Shown: positions 6,418 to 13,015 of the stretch, piece after piece | Numbering within the stretch: the stretch's first letter is position 1 | Layout: each line of letters begins with the position of its first letter | NCBI GenBank assembly: GCA_009881125.1 | Contig: WXFH01000225.1 | Span: forward strand, 1-13,047 | DNA length: 13,047 nucleotides | Direction: 5' to 3' | DNA from: Acidaminobacter sp. | GTDB lineage: Bacteria > Bacillota_A > Clostridia > Peptostreptococcales > Acidaminobacteraceae | Program-made: the position numbers and the translations under genes | Notes under the pieces: generated by a model | Databases searched by the model: none | What the model was told of the DNA's origin: nothing | The model's input: only the letters and a program-made list of their open reading frames with translations

Positions 6418-7491
6418 CTACCCACAAAGTTGTTCCAGGCCTTGCCTGATTTTTTCTCCAACCGGACCGGAACGCATAGCGTTCAATTCTTCGATATAAA
6501 GACGACGAGCCTCTTCTGCGCCCTTAGCGTATCCCAGTTCTATCGATGCAGACAGACCGGCGATACTGCCTTCAATCATGGCTGCGCTGGCTTCTTCAAT
6601 ACACGCGACGTCACCTGCAACATAAACGCCTGGAGCGGAAGTTTCCATGTAGGCATTTTTTGTTGGCACGTAACCGCCTAAGATTGGCACATACTTCATC
6701 TTGCAACCAATGTGGCGAAGCAGTTCTGATAGCGGTGTCAATCCGACCGCGAGGCAGATCGTATCAATATCCAGCTTTCTTTCAGTCCCTTTAATTGGAG
6801 CAAAATTAGCGTCAATCTCATGGATCAAGGCGCCTGTGATGACTTCATCACCTAAGGCTTCTTTAATCGTCGTTTGTGTATAAATTGGAACACCCAGACG
6901 CTGCAGCTTTGCAGCATGTACTAAATATCCGCCCACCTTAGTTGCTGCGTCGATGATCGCTTCCACTTTGACACCCGCTTGAACCAATTGATAGGAGACT
7001 ATAAGACCAATATTTCCTGCGCCTACCATCAACACATTGTCACCAGGCTTGACGCCAAACTGATTCATAAAGGTTTGAACAGCGCCTGCGCCATAGACAC
7101 CAGGTAAGTCATTGTTAGGAAAAAGAAGCATTTTTTCAGCGGCGCCAGTGGTTATGATAATTTTTTCAGCCGTCATTCTGCCGTACTCGTATCGCTCTTC
7201 ATATGTAATAACGCCATCTTTATATATTCCGAGAACGGTGGTATCTGCCTTGACTTCAATGAGTTTATTATCAGCGATCATATTCTGTAAGATTGTAGCA
7301 ATTTCAATGCCTCTTGTACCTGCATATTCGTTTTCAGAGCCAAAAAATCTGTGAGTTTGCTTGACCAACTGACCACCGAGTGCGAGTCCTCTTTCAAAGA
7401 GAACCACTCTGGCACCTTGTTTTGCTGCGGCTATGGCAGCACTCATTCCAGCAGGACCTCCGCCTATAACGGCGACTTCAGTATGCAGCAT
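6418..7491 (-). CDS. FAD/NAD(P)-dependent oxidoreductase, HcnB/OoxA-type subunit without its BFD domain
   Basis: This 357-residue pyridine-nucleotide-disulfide-like flavoprotein has the FAD motif GGGPAG (10-15), the hinge TTGAAEK (114-120), a second dinucleotide motif GAGNIG (157-162) and the C-terminal FAD motif GVYVAGDVA (288-296). There is no thioredoxin-reductase CXXC, so it is an electron-transfer subunit rather than a disulfide reductase. It matches the alpha subunits of hydrogen cyanide synthase, opine oxidases and dye-linked proline dehydrogenase, but is shorter because the C-terminal [2Fe-2S] BFD module is a separate gene (5635-5913). The ATG overlaps the stop of the upstream [2Fe-2S] gene (TAATG) and GGAGGT precedes it. 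It would accept electrons from the DAO subunit through the iron-sulfur proteins and could deliver them to NAD(P)+ or another carrier. Confidence 0.92.
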   Translation of the reverse strand: MLHTEVAVIGGGPAGMSAAIAAAKQGARVVLFERGLALGGQLVKQTHRFFGSENEYAGTRGIEIATILQNMIADNKLIEVKADTTVLGIYKDGVITYEERYEYGRMTAEKIIITTGAAEKMLLFPNNDLPGVYGAGAVQTFMNQFGVKPGDNVLMVGAGNIGLIVSYQLVQAGVKVEAIIDAATKVGGYLVHAAKLQRLGVPIYTQTTIKEALGDEVITGALIHEIDANFAPIKGTERKLDIDTICLAVGLTPLSELLRHIGCKMKYVPILGGYVPTKNAYMETSAPGVYVAGDVACIEEASAAMIEGSIAGLSASIELGYAKGAEEARRLYIEELNAMRSGPVGEKIRQGLEQLCG

Positions 7492-7799
7492 TATTTCTCA
7501 CCTCCTATAAATGCACCTTTGCCAATTTGTTGCTTGACCACCATACCATCGACCAGCGGTTCAATACAGACGCGCACGTTAGGCTCTCCGTTGACTTCCA
7601 TCAAACAAGACGAGCAATTCCCTATCGCGCAGTAAAAACCTCTGGGTCTGTGATCGTGTCTCAGCACTTTAATACCATTGGCGTGCAGTGCAGATGCGAT
7701 AGTTTCCCCCTCGTATCCTTTGAGCACAGTTTCCTCAAAAGTGAAAGATAAGACCTTGCTTCTGTCAAAATCAAGAACTGGATGGTTTTCGATTCTCAT
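7491..7799 (-). CDS. Plant-type [2Fe-2S] ferredoxin-like subunit (HcnA/OoxC type)
   Basis: This 102-residue protein of the Fer2_4 type has cluster ligands C57, C62, C65 and C78 (C-X4-C-X2-C-X12-C; CAIGNCSSC at 57-65). Such small proteins are the gamma or N-terminal iron-sulfur part of hydrogen cyanide synthase (HcnA), opine oxidases and sarcosine-oxidase-like complexes. The ATG at 7799 follows GGGAGGT by six bases; the upstream in-frame ATG at 7841 lies before that site and is rejected. It is the first gene of the operon, about 170 nt after the predicted transcription start, and its stop overlaps the next start (TAATG). It presumably forms a complex with the FAD/NAD and DAO subunits. Confidence 0.9.
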   Translation of the reverse strand: MRIENHPVLDFDRSKVLSFTFEETVLKGYEGETIASALHANGIKVLRHDHRPRGFYCAIGNCSSCLMEVNGEPNVRVCIEPLVDGMVVKQQIGKGAFIGGEK

Positions 7800-7973
7800 G
7801 ATGGCACCTCCCGGGAAATTTGAATCTTGATTAAAAATCAATTAAAATAAATAATGTACTCAAAATGCTTAACTTGGTTTTCTGGAAAAATCTTGTGCCC
7901 CCAATGATTTTCTTTAAAGAATTCACTCCTTTTTGAGATTCAGCAATAGTTTCTATTTAAATTCCCTAACGAC

Positions 7974-8004
7974 ACTGTAAAGTCTGACGTAAGGTCAGAG
8001 TCAA
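7974..8004 (-). promoter_or_regulatory. MerR-activated promoter of the dehydrogenase/AOR operon
   Basis: On the minus strand, -35 TTGACT (7999-8004) and -10 TACAGT (7974-7979) are 19 bp apart. The spacer holds the dyad CTGAC-GTAAG-GTCAG (7984-7998), extended imperfectly by AGT...AGT flanks. This is the geometry of BmrR/MerR-type promoters, and the TTGACTCT and TTACAGT elements recall the B. subtilis bmr promoter as I remember it. The divergent MerR gene starts about 110 bp away, so this is its probable target. The 311-bp gap 7800-8110 also holds the operon leader (start near 7967). The leader contains a 6-bp AT hairpin (TTGATT/AATCAA, 7827-7841) but no riboswitch I recognise. For the plus-strand regulator I see only a weak -10-like TATATT (8067-8072). 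Confidence 0.85.
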
Positions 8005-8110
8005 CAGAATTTTCTGAAATTTATATTTTGTTCATAAATTAATACGTTTTTGCATCTCTTTCATGTTATATTCTTTAAGTATTCACATTGCGACAAGGAG
8101 GCGACACAAC

Positions 8111-8998
8111 ATGATGAAACTTGAAGAGGACAAACTTTCAATTGGACAAATGGCGAAGCTCAACAACGTAACCGAACGTTCGCTGCGTTTGTACCATGAA
8201 AATGGTCTGCTGGTGCCAGCCTATATTGATGACAGTTCCTCCTATCGTTATTATTCCAGTCACCAGTCCAAACGGTTAGACATGATTCTTCAGATGAAAT
8301 CCGTTGGACTATCCCTGAAGCAAATCAAAGATGTTTTAGATAACCAAGACTTATCCATATTTGAAGCTTTACTTCACGAACAAATAGATACTATTGAAAC
8401 ACAAATATCAGAGTTGATGATGAATCAGACTATCCTCAGAAAGAAACTGAACAGCTGCAAACATTTTTCCAATCCACCCATGCTAAATAATATCTATATA
8501 GAATATCAACCTGCCAGACGTGCGTTTTACTTTGAAATCGAAGCCTATGATTTCGAAGCAGATGTCAAAGATAGCATTAAACACTGGAAAAACGCTTTAA
8601 TCAAAGTAAGAAATGAGCTTCACAAATATGGCATGCCTATAACTTATTTCAGTGATGTTGGCGCAATCATTCCTCAGGAGCAGTTGACATCCGGAAAACT
8701 TTTATGCAACACAGCATTTATACTGGCTGATGATAAGCCTGAATATCCAGAAGTTAAACACTACACAATTCAGTCTGGTACTTATGTCTGTGTCTATAAC
8801 AACTGGCCGTCCGGCGACAGTAGTGTCGAAGCTGCAGGGATCAGAAATTTGATTCAATACATAGAAGAAAAAGGATATACCATATGCGGTGATTACATAG
8901 CGGAGGTTGTTGCAGAATCGACTGTCTTTGATTATGAAAGTCACTTGTCCCTGGTAAAAATGCAGATTCCTATTAGCGTAAACAAGTCTAGTAAATAA
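8111..8998 (+). CDS. MerR family regulator with BmrR-like GyrI effector domain
   Basis: The protein has 295 residues from the ATG at 8111, nine bases after AGGAGG; the in-frame ATG at 8063 lacks a site. Residues 9-48 form the winged helix of MerR proteins (LSIGQMAKLNNVTERSLRLY, then the YRYY wing end). A dimerising coiled coil follows (about 80-115). The C-terminal ~160 residues look like a GyrI-like/BmrR ligand pocket, ending in GDYIAEVVAES...MQIPI. There are no metal-binding Cys pairs, so an organic ligand is expected; BmrR-type pockets bind lipophilic, often cationic, molecules. It is divergent from the nine-gene operon, whose promoter has the matching 19-bp spacer and dyad. It is most likely the operon's ligand-responsive activator, with the ligand being the substrate or a related amine (inference). 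Confidence 0.93.
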   Translation: MMKLEEDKLSIGQMAKLNNVTERSLRLYHENGLLVPAYIDDSSSYRYYSSHQSKRLDMILQMKSVGLSLKQIKDVLDNQDLSIFEALLHEQIDTIETQISELMMNQTILRKKLNSCKHFSNPPMLNNIYIEYQPARRAFYFEIEAYDFEADVKDSIKHWKNALIKVRNELHKYGMPITYFSDVGAIIPQEQLTSGKLLCNTAFILADDKPEYPEVKHYTIQSGTYVCVYNNWPSGDSSVEAAGIRNLIQYIEEKGYTICGDYIAEVVAESTVFDYESHLSLVKMQIPISVNKSSK

Positions 8999-9068
8999 AC
9001 AAACCTTAACACAGGGTCAACCTTGATCATAAACTTATGGTAAAACAGTTATGATCCATTCACTCATC

Positions 9069-9117
9069 AAAAAAAAACGCTGAAGCGACTCATTTCAAGT
9101 CGTTTCAGCGTTTTTTT
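9069..9117. terminator. Bidirectional rho-independent terminator between convergent regulator genes
   Basis: Fourteen-base arms ACGCTGAAGCGACT (9077-9090) and AGTCGTTTCAGCGT (9098-9111) pair with one G-U and a 7-nt loop. Nine A residues precede and seven T residues follow the stem. It can therefore terminate both the MerR gene (plus) and the LysR gene (minus). A 14-bp palindrome AGATTTATAAATCT lies at 9153-9166 next to the LysR stop codon; I assign it no function. Confidence 0.95.
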
Positions 9118-9165
9118 CCATTCTTACTAATCAGCAGCCATAGCCTCAATTTAGATTTATAAATC

Positions 9166-10053
9166 TTAGAGTCTATAATGGTTCTGAATTAGCTTGATAA
9201 AACCCTCCATGGGCGGCGTTACCCATTTGTTCTTATTGTGAAACAACTGAGACCAAAACTGAATATCGCAATCTTCTACATCAAGAATAACCAGTTCATT
9301 GTTTTCAACACTCTCATGCACTGTATATTCCGGAAGGAATGAAATTCCAATCCGATTCTTGATAAATTTAATTATGGACCCAGTATGGTCAATTTCCCAA
9401 TAAGGCGAAATCTCAATATTCTTTTCTGAAGCATAATCCTCCAAGACTCTGCGATATATACCATTCTTTTCAGTCAGGATTAATGGGTGTTTGATGAGAT
9501 CTTCAAAAGCAACACGCTTTCTTTTAGCCAACGGATGATCCGGATGCGCGACAAAAACTATTTTGACCGGCCAGGCAAATGAACGCACGCAATCTTTTTC
9601 GGTAATTTTTTTATCTAATAAGAAGATTAGGTCCAACTGATTGTGTTTCAACATTCCAAAAAGGTCGCTGCCTGATGCTGTTTTAGTCTCTATAGAAACA
9701 TTGGGAAACTCGTTATGATATTCCACTAACAGATCATCCATCAACCATACAAATAATGACTCAAGTACACCAATTTTAAGCTGTCCTGTATAGTTTTTAG
9801 GATTCTTGCCAATTTGTTTGGATTCCTCCGCAATTCTGACCAATTGATTCGCATAGACAATAAATTCATGACCCATTGGGGTGAGCGAGACTTTCTTTCC
9901 AATACGGTCAAACAAAGGAAACCCAATTTCCTTTTCAAGCTGATGAATTTGAACTGTCACTGTCGATTGGACATACCCTAACTGCTCGGCCGCTTTTGTG
10001 AAACTTCCGGATTCGGCGACTTTTAAAAATGCTGTCACATTTCTTAATTCCAT
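9166..10053 (-). CDS. LysR-type transcriptional regulator
   Basis: This 295-residue protein has the normal LysR length. The N-terminal winged helix-turn-helix covers residues 3-65, with the characteristic FLKVAESGSFTKAAEQLGYVQSTVTVQIHQLE and FDRIGKKVSLTPMG. Residues about 90-295 form the periplasmic-binding-like effector domain. The ATG is preceded by AAGGATGG, a usable but imperfect site. It is divergent from the opine dehydrogenase/MmgE pair, the classical arrangement for a LysR regulator and its target. A candidate LysR box (TTCAT-N7-ATGAA) lies just upstream of the target promoter and close to this gene's own start, which also suits autorepression. The co-inducer is unknown but is probably a substrate or product of the two enzymes. 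Confidence 0.95.
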   Translation of the reverse strand: MELRNVTAFLKVAESGSFTKAAEQLGYVQSTVTVQIHQLEKEIGFPLFDRIGKKVSLTPMGHEFIVYANQLVRIAEESKQIGKNPKNYTGQLKIGVLESLFVWLMDDLLVEYHNEFPNVSIETKTASGSDLFGMLKHNQLDLIFLLDKKITEKDCVRSFAWPVKIVFVAHPDHPLAKRKRVAFEDLIKHPLILTEKNGIYRRVLEDYASEKNIEISPYWEIDHTGSIIKFIKNRIGISFLPEYTVHESVENNELVILDVEDCDIQFWSQLFHNKNKWVTPPMEGFIKLIQNHYRL

Positions 10054-10077
10054 AGGACCATCCTTCTATCATTATTT

Positions 10078-10134
10078 TTCATCATCATTATGAAATCCAT
10101 TCATTTTACAAATTCTCAATTCTGAGTATATACT
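10078..10134 (+). promoter_or_regulatory. LysR box and promoter of the opine dehydrogenase unit
   Basis: A promoter TTTACA (10105-10110), 18-bp spacer, TATACT (10129-10134) points toward the dehydrogenase gene and predicts a start near 10141. Upstream lies the interrupted dyad TTCAT-N7-ATGAA (10078-10094), which satisfies the T-N11-A LysR consensus and sits near -63 to -47, where the LysR recognition site normally lies. A second small dyad CTCA-N4-TGAG (10115-10126) lies between the -35 and -10 boxes and could be the activation site. Confidence 0.65.
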
Positions 10135-10140
10135 ATGAAC

Positions 10141-10335
10141 AAGAAATGGACAATATCTTCAATCAGAATACAAAAGCAACAATGCTTCTTGTTTTCCAGC
10201 AGTACATTCATAAAATAACTGTTCAATAAAAATGGAGTATAAGCCTGAAAATTAAACAGGTTGAACATCCTAAAGTACAGGAATTTCAAAAACACATTAC
10301 GCGTTCACTTTAAACCCAATGAGGAGGTCAATACA
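10141..10335 (+). other. Long 5' leader of the opine dehydrogenase mRNA
   Basis: If transcription starts near 10141, the leader is about 195 nt, which is long. It contains a nested inverted repeat: GTTCAA (10221-10226) with TTGAAC (10261-10266), and inside it CCTG (10244-10247) with CAGG (10257-10260). AGCA-N4-TGCT also occurs near 10167-10180. No known riboswitch class or leader peptide with a ribosome site was recognised. Confidence 0.35.
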
Positions 10336-11577
10336 ATGTCCAAAATGGAGTACTTGAAGGAAATGCCAATCGCCGTAATAGGCGGCGGCGCCGTTGGAAA
10401 AACCTGCGCAGCAGACATGAAGCTGGCTGGTCGCGAAGTCCGTTTGTTCGACATGATGCCTTTTGCGAAACAAACCTTAGCAAACCTGGATAAGACAGGC
10501 ATTTTGCTAGACGGTTTACAACGTAACCTTTACTGCTTCGAACGTTCCGGCAAAGCGTTTTTCGATCTGGTCACGAGTGATATGGGCGAAGCTGTCAAAG
10601 GCGCAGGCTTAATTGTAGTTGCCGCACCTGCTATGGCTCACGAACCCTTTTTCCGCGCCATGATTCCGCACCTTGAGGATGGGCAGGTCATCCACATCTT
10701 TACTGATAACTATGCATCCCTCATCCTGAGGCGCCTCATGCGTGAAATGGGCTGTACAAAGAAAATTATAGTCGGCGGCTGGTCTTCAGCCCCATACGGC
10801 ACTCGAATCGAAGCCGTCAACGGTTTCATGTTCCCACATGTCGGGGTCAAATACCGCGCCATCACGCTGCGTGGCGCTTCCCTTCCAATGTCAGATATTG
10901 ATGATTTTATGGAATCCTCAAAATACCTGCCATGCCTCGATGCTGTCACTCAAGGAAATGGTCCTGAGGCGGGCAATACAGTTCTGGATATTGGTTTCTC
11001 CAATATCAATCCAGTTATTCACGTTCCAGCGACAATCCTCGGCGTTTCAACTATGGAAAACTGGGGCATCATCTTTGGCGGATACGATAAAACGACCTAC
11101 TCCATGTACTCACACGGCCTGTGCCCTTCCATCTGTGAAGTCCAATATCAATTTTATAACGAAGAGATCGATTTGGCTGAAGCGATTGGTGTGGATGTTC
11201 CTAAATACGCCTATGAATCTTTCTTCTCACGCCGCAGTGTGCTGACTCAGGAATATATGGGTCTGGACGAGAACGGCAAAGACAACGTGGTTTTCCCTCT
11301 TGACCAACCTTCTACAGAAGGCAACACTGGCCCCAACAGCATTCACCACCGCTACCTCACAGAAGATGTCCCGGTTGGATGCAAGATCTATCATGACTTA
11401 GGCGTTCAGTACGGCGTCCCTACGCCTGTCATAGACTCCATGATCACCCTGGCAGGCTCCATGCATAAGAAGAATTTCTTCAAGGAAAGCAAATATAACC
11501 TTGCCTACCTTGGCATTGACAATATGAGTAAAGATGACCTGCTCGCTTACCTCAACGAAGGCATCTATAATCGCTAA
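10336..11577 (+). CDS. Octopine/opine dehydrogenase family enzyme
   Basis: This 413-residue NAD(P)-dependent enzyme is in the octopine/nopaline dehydrogenase family. These enzymes reductively join an amino acid and a 2-oxo acid into a secondary-amine dicarboxylate (opine), or reverse the reaction. The N-terminal Rossmann motif is VIGGGAVG (14-21). The alpha-helical octopine-DH domain holds SNINPVIHVPATILG (222-236) with candidate catalytic H229. HRYLTEDVPVGC supplies R339 and D344, at the same spacing as R324/D329 of scallop octopine dehydrogenase (whose His is 212). GVPTPVIDSMITLA (360-373) is the other family motif. The ATG at 10336 follows GAGGAGGT by seven bases; an in-frame TTG at 10261 is rejected. 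It is divergent from the LysR gene and followed 59 bp later by the MmgE/PrpD gene. The substrate pair cannot be told; metallophore synthesis is less likely because no partner synthase is present. Confidence 0.88.
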   Translation: MSKMEYLKEMPIAVIGGGAVGKTCAADMKLAGREVRLFDMMPFAKQTLANLDKTGILLDGLQRNLYCFERSGKAFFDLVTSDMGEAVKGAGLIVVAAPAMAHEPFFRAMIPHLEDGQVIHIFTDNYASLILRRLMREMGCTKKIIVGGWSSAPYGTRIEAVNGFMFPHVGVKYRAITLRGASLPMSDIDDFMESSKYLPCLDAVTQGNGPEAGNTVLDIGFSNINPVIHVPATILGVSTMENWGIIFGGYDKTTYSMYSHGLCPSICEVQYQFYNEEIDLAEAIGVDVPKYAYESFFSRRSVLTQEYMGLDENGKDNVVFPLDQPSTEGNTGPNSIHHRYLTEDVPVGCKIYHDLGVQYGVPTPVIDSMITLAGSMHKKNFFKESKYNLAYLGIDNMSKDDLLAYLNEGIYNR

Positions 11578-11584
11578 ATCTTCC

Positions 11585-11618
11585 AAGTGCGGACATCCTT
11601 AAGAGGATGCCCGCACTT
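11585..11618 (+). repeat. Intercistronic hairpin between opine dehydrogenase and MmgE/PrpD genes
   Basis: AAGTGCGG (11585-11592) pairs with CCGCACTT (11611-11618), and CATCCT (11594-11599) with AGGATG (11604-11609), around a TAAG loop with one A/C mismatch: 14 base pairs in 34 nt. It starts 7 nt after the stop codon and ends 5 nt before the next ribosome site. There is no T-run after it, so it is more likely an RNA-stabilising or attenuating element than a full terminator. Confidence 0.8.
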
Positions 11619-11636
11619 ATCACAGGAGGCTATTCT

Positions 11637-12968
11637 ATGGAATTCATAACGACCTATCAGGTGGAAGATTATATTCTCAATTCAAAGTGGGAAGATCTGC
11701 CCCAACCCATTCAAGACCGGGCCATTGTCTGTGGTATAGATCTCCTCATGGCATTGATTGTCGGAAGCAAAGGCAGGCAATTTCAGACCGGCGTTAAACT
11801 CGCGAACACGCTAGGATTGTCAGGCTCTATCGACATCCTAGGCACATCCGGTCAATACAACCTGCTTGGCGCAACAGTTGCCATGGCTCATGCCTCCAAC
11901 TCCTTTGACATTGATGACGGTCACAATATGATCAAAGGACATCCGGGCACCTCCTTTGTCGCAGGGATCGCCGCGGCTGCTGTCGAAAAAAAGGTGACCT
12001 ACAGAGAATTTCTGACTACACTGATCACAGCCTACGAAGTCACCATCCGCTGGGCGCTTGCCATGCAGCATCACTACGGCTTCCTACACAGCACAGGCGC
12101 TTATGGCGCTTATGGTACCGCTGCCGGCATAGGCAGACTTTATGGCCTTGACCGGAAAGCCCTGAACAACGCCTTATCCATAGCGGATTTCCATGCCCCT
12201 ATGACACCTGTCATGCGCTCCGTCGAATACCCATCCATGAATAAGGATGGTGTCCCCTTTGGTGCCCAAGTCGGCACCATGGCGGTTCTCGAAACTTTGG
12301 CCGGCAGCACTGGCTATGGAAATCTGCTGGAACTTCCTGAATATCAGTACCTTGTTGAAACCATCGGCAATGAATTTGAGGTTCTTCGTCTCTACTTCAA
12401 ACCCTACACCTGCTGCCGATGGTCACACCAACCCATCAAAGCCATCATAGACTTAATGGACGAGTACCATTTCACGCATAAGGACGTGGAAAACGTCACC
12501 GTTCATACCTTTGACTCTGCTGCCCGGTTAAGCAAGATCGTTCCAAAAAGAGCGGATGAAGCCCAATATAACATAGCTTGGCCCGTTGCCTCAGCCCTTG
12601 TCTTTGGAGATGTTGGATTCCTCCAGGTAACAGAAGAGGCTTTGGAAAATCAAGAAGTCCTGACCACAATGAATAAACTCACCTTTGTAATGGATCCTGA
12701 TCTTAACAAACAGTTTCCGGAAAAACGCCTGGCCAGAGTTGAAATAGCGCTGGCAGATGGACGCACTCTCAAATCTCCGGTCTATGCGGCTCCCGGAGAA
12801 CACACTGATGACATTGACTTAGCGTGGATCACTGAAAAGTTCATGCGAATCACGAAGCCAATGCTTGCTGAGGATGACCAGAAGACGCTTCTTTCAACCT
12901 TGACCAACCATTTGGATAAGCCAGTTGTCGAGATCATTAATATGATCAATGAAATGCTTCAAGTATAA
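11637..12968 (+). CDS. MmgE/PrpD family protein
   Basis: The protein has 443 residues from the ATG at 11637, seven bases after AGGAGG; an in-frame ATG at 11607 lies inside the upstream hairpin and is rejected. Family members include 2-methylcitrate dehydratase (PrpD), cis-aconitate decarboxylase and iminodisuccinate epimerase. Visible motifs: AHASNSFDIDDGHNMIKGHPG (84-104) with D93/D94 and H102; FLHSTGAYGAYG with H151; MNKDGVPFGAQVG with K203; YFKPYTCCRWSHQPI with K255 and H264; and AQYNIAWPVASAL (309-321). These align by eye with the active-site His and Lys positions of cis-aconitate decarboxylase. No citrate or propionate gene is nearby, so a methylcitrate role is unlikely. Pairing with an opine dehydrogenase recalls the epimerase that acts on the imino-linked diacid iminodisuccinate, making an epimerase or lyase acting on an opine-like compound the best guess (inference). 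Confidence 0.9.
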   Translation: MEFITTYQVEDYILNSKWEDLPQPIQDRAIVCGIDLLMALIVGSKGRQFQTGVKLANTLGLSGSIDILGTSGQYNLLGATVAMAHASNSFDIDDGHNMIKGHPGTSFVAGIAAAAVEKKVTYREFLTTLITAYEVTIRWALAMQHHYGFLHSTGAYGAYGTAAGIGRLYGLDRKALNNALSIADFHAPMTPVMRSVEYPSMNKDGVPFGAQVGTMAVLETLAGSTGYGNLLELPEYQYLVETIGNEFEVLRLYFKPYTCCRWSHQPIKAIIDLMDEYHFTHKDVENVTVHTFDSAARLSKIVPKRADEAQYNIAWPVASALVFGDVGFLQVTEEALENQEVLTTMNKLTFVMDPDLNKQFPEKRLARVEIALADGRTLKSPVYAAPGEHTDDIDLAWITEKFMRITKPMLAEDDQKTLLSTLTNHLDKPVVEIINMINEMLQV

Positions 12969-12979
12969 TTCAATATTAA

Positions 12980-13015
12980 AAAGAGCCGAGACCCTTGATC
13001 AGGTCCTGGCTCTTT
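12980..13015 (+). terminator. Rho-independent terminator after the MmgE/PrpD gene
   Basis: AAAGAGCC (12980-12987) pairs with GGCTCTTT (13008-13015), and GACC (12990-12993) with GGTC (13002-13005), around an 8-nt loop, beginning 11 nt after the stop codon. The T-run is short (TTT then CACATT), so termination may be moderate. The last 32 bases of the window show nothing further. Confidence 0.75.

Noticed and set aside
4500..7799. Reading the complex as true hydrogen cyanide synthase (HcnABC).
   Set aside because: The family is shared by sarcosine, proline, hydroxyproline and opine dehydrogenases; the split subunits, 4Fe-4S gene, AOR and anaerobic context do not suit glycine oxidation to cyanide.
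7831..7926. A 31-codon GTG-initiated frame (minus strand) in the leader of the nine-gene operon, after an AAAAAGGAG sequence.
   Set aside because: The GGAG motif directly abuts the GTG, so spacing is not usable, and no ATG or TTG lies at a workable distance. The frame is probably chance in AT-rich leader DNA.
10261..10335. In-frame N-terminal extension of the opine dehydrogenase from a TTG at 10261.
   Set aside because: The ATG at 10336 has an ideal GAGGAGGT site, and the Rossmann motif then starts at residue 14, as usual for the family.
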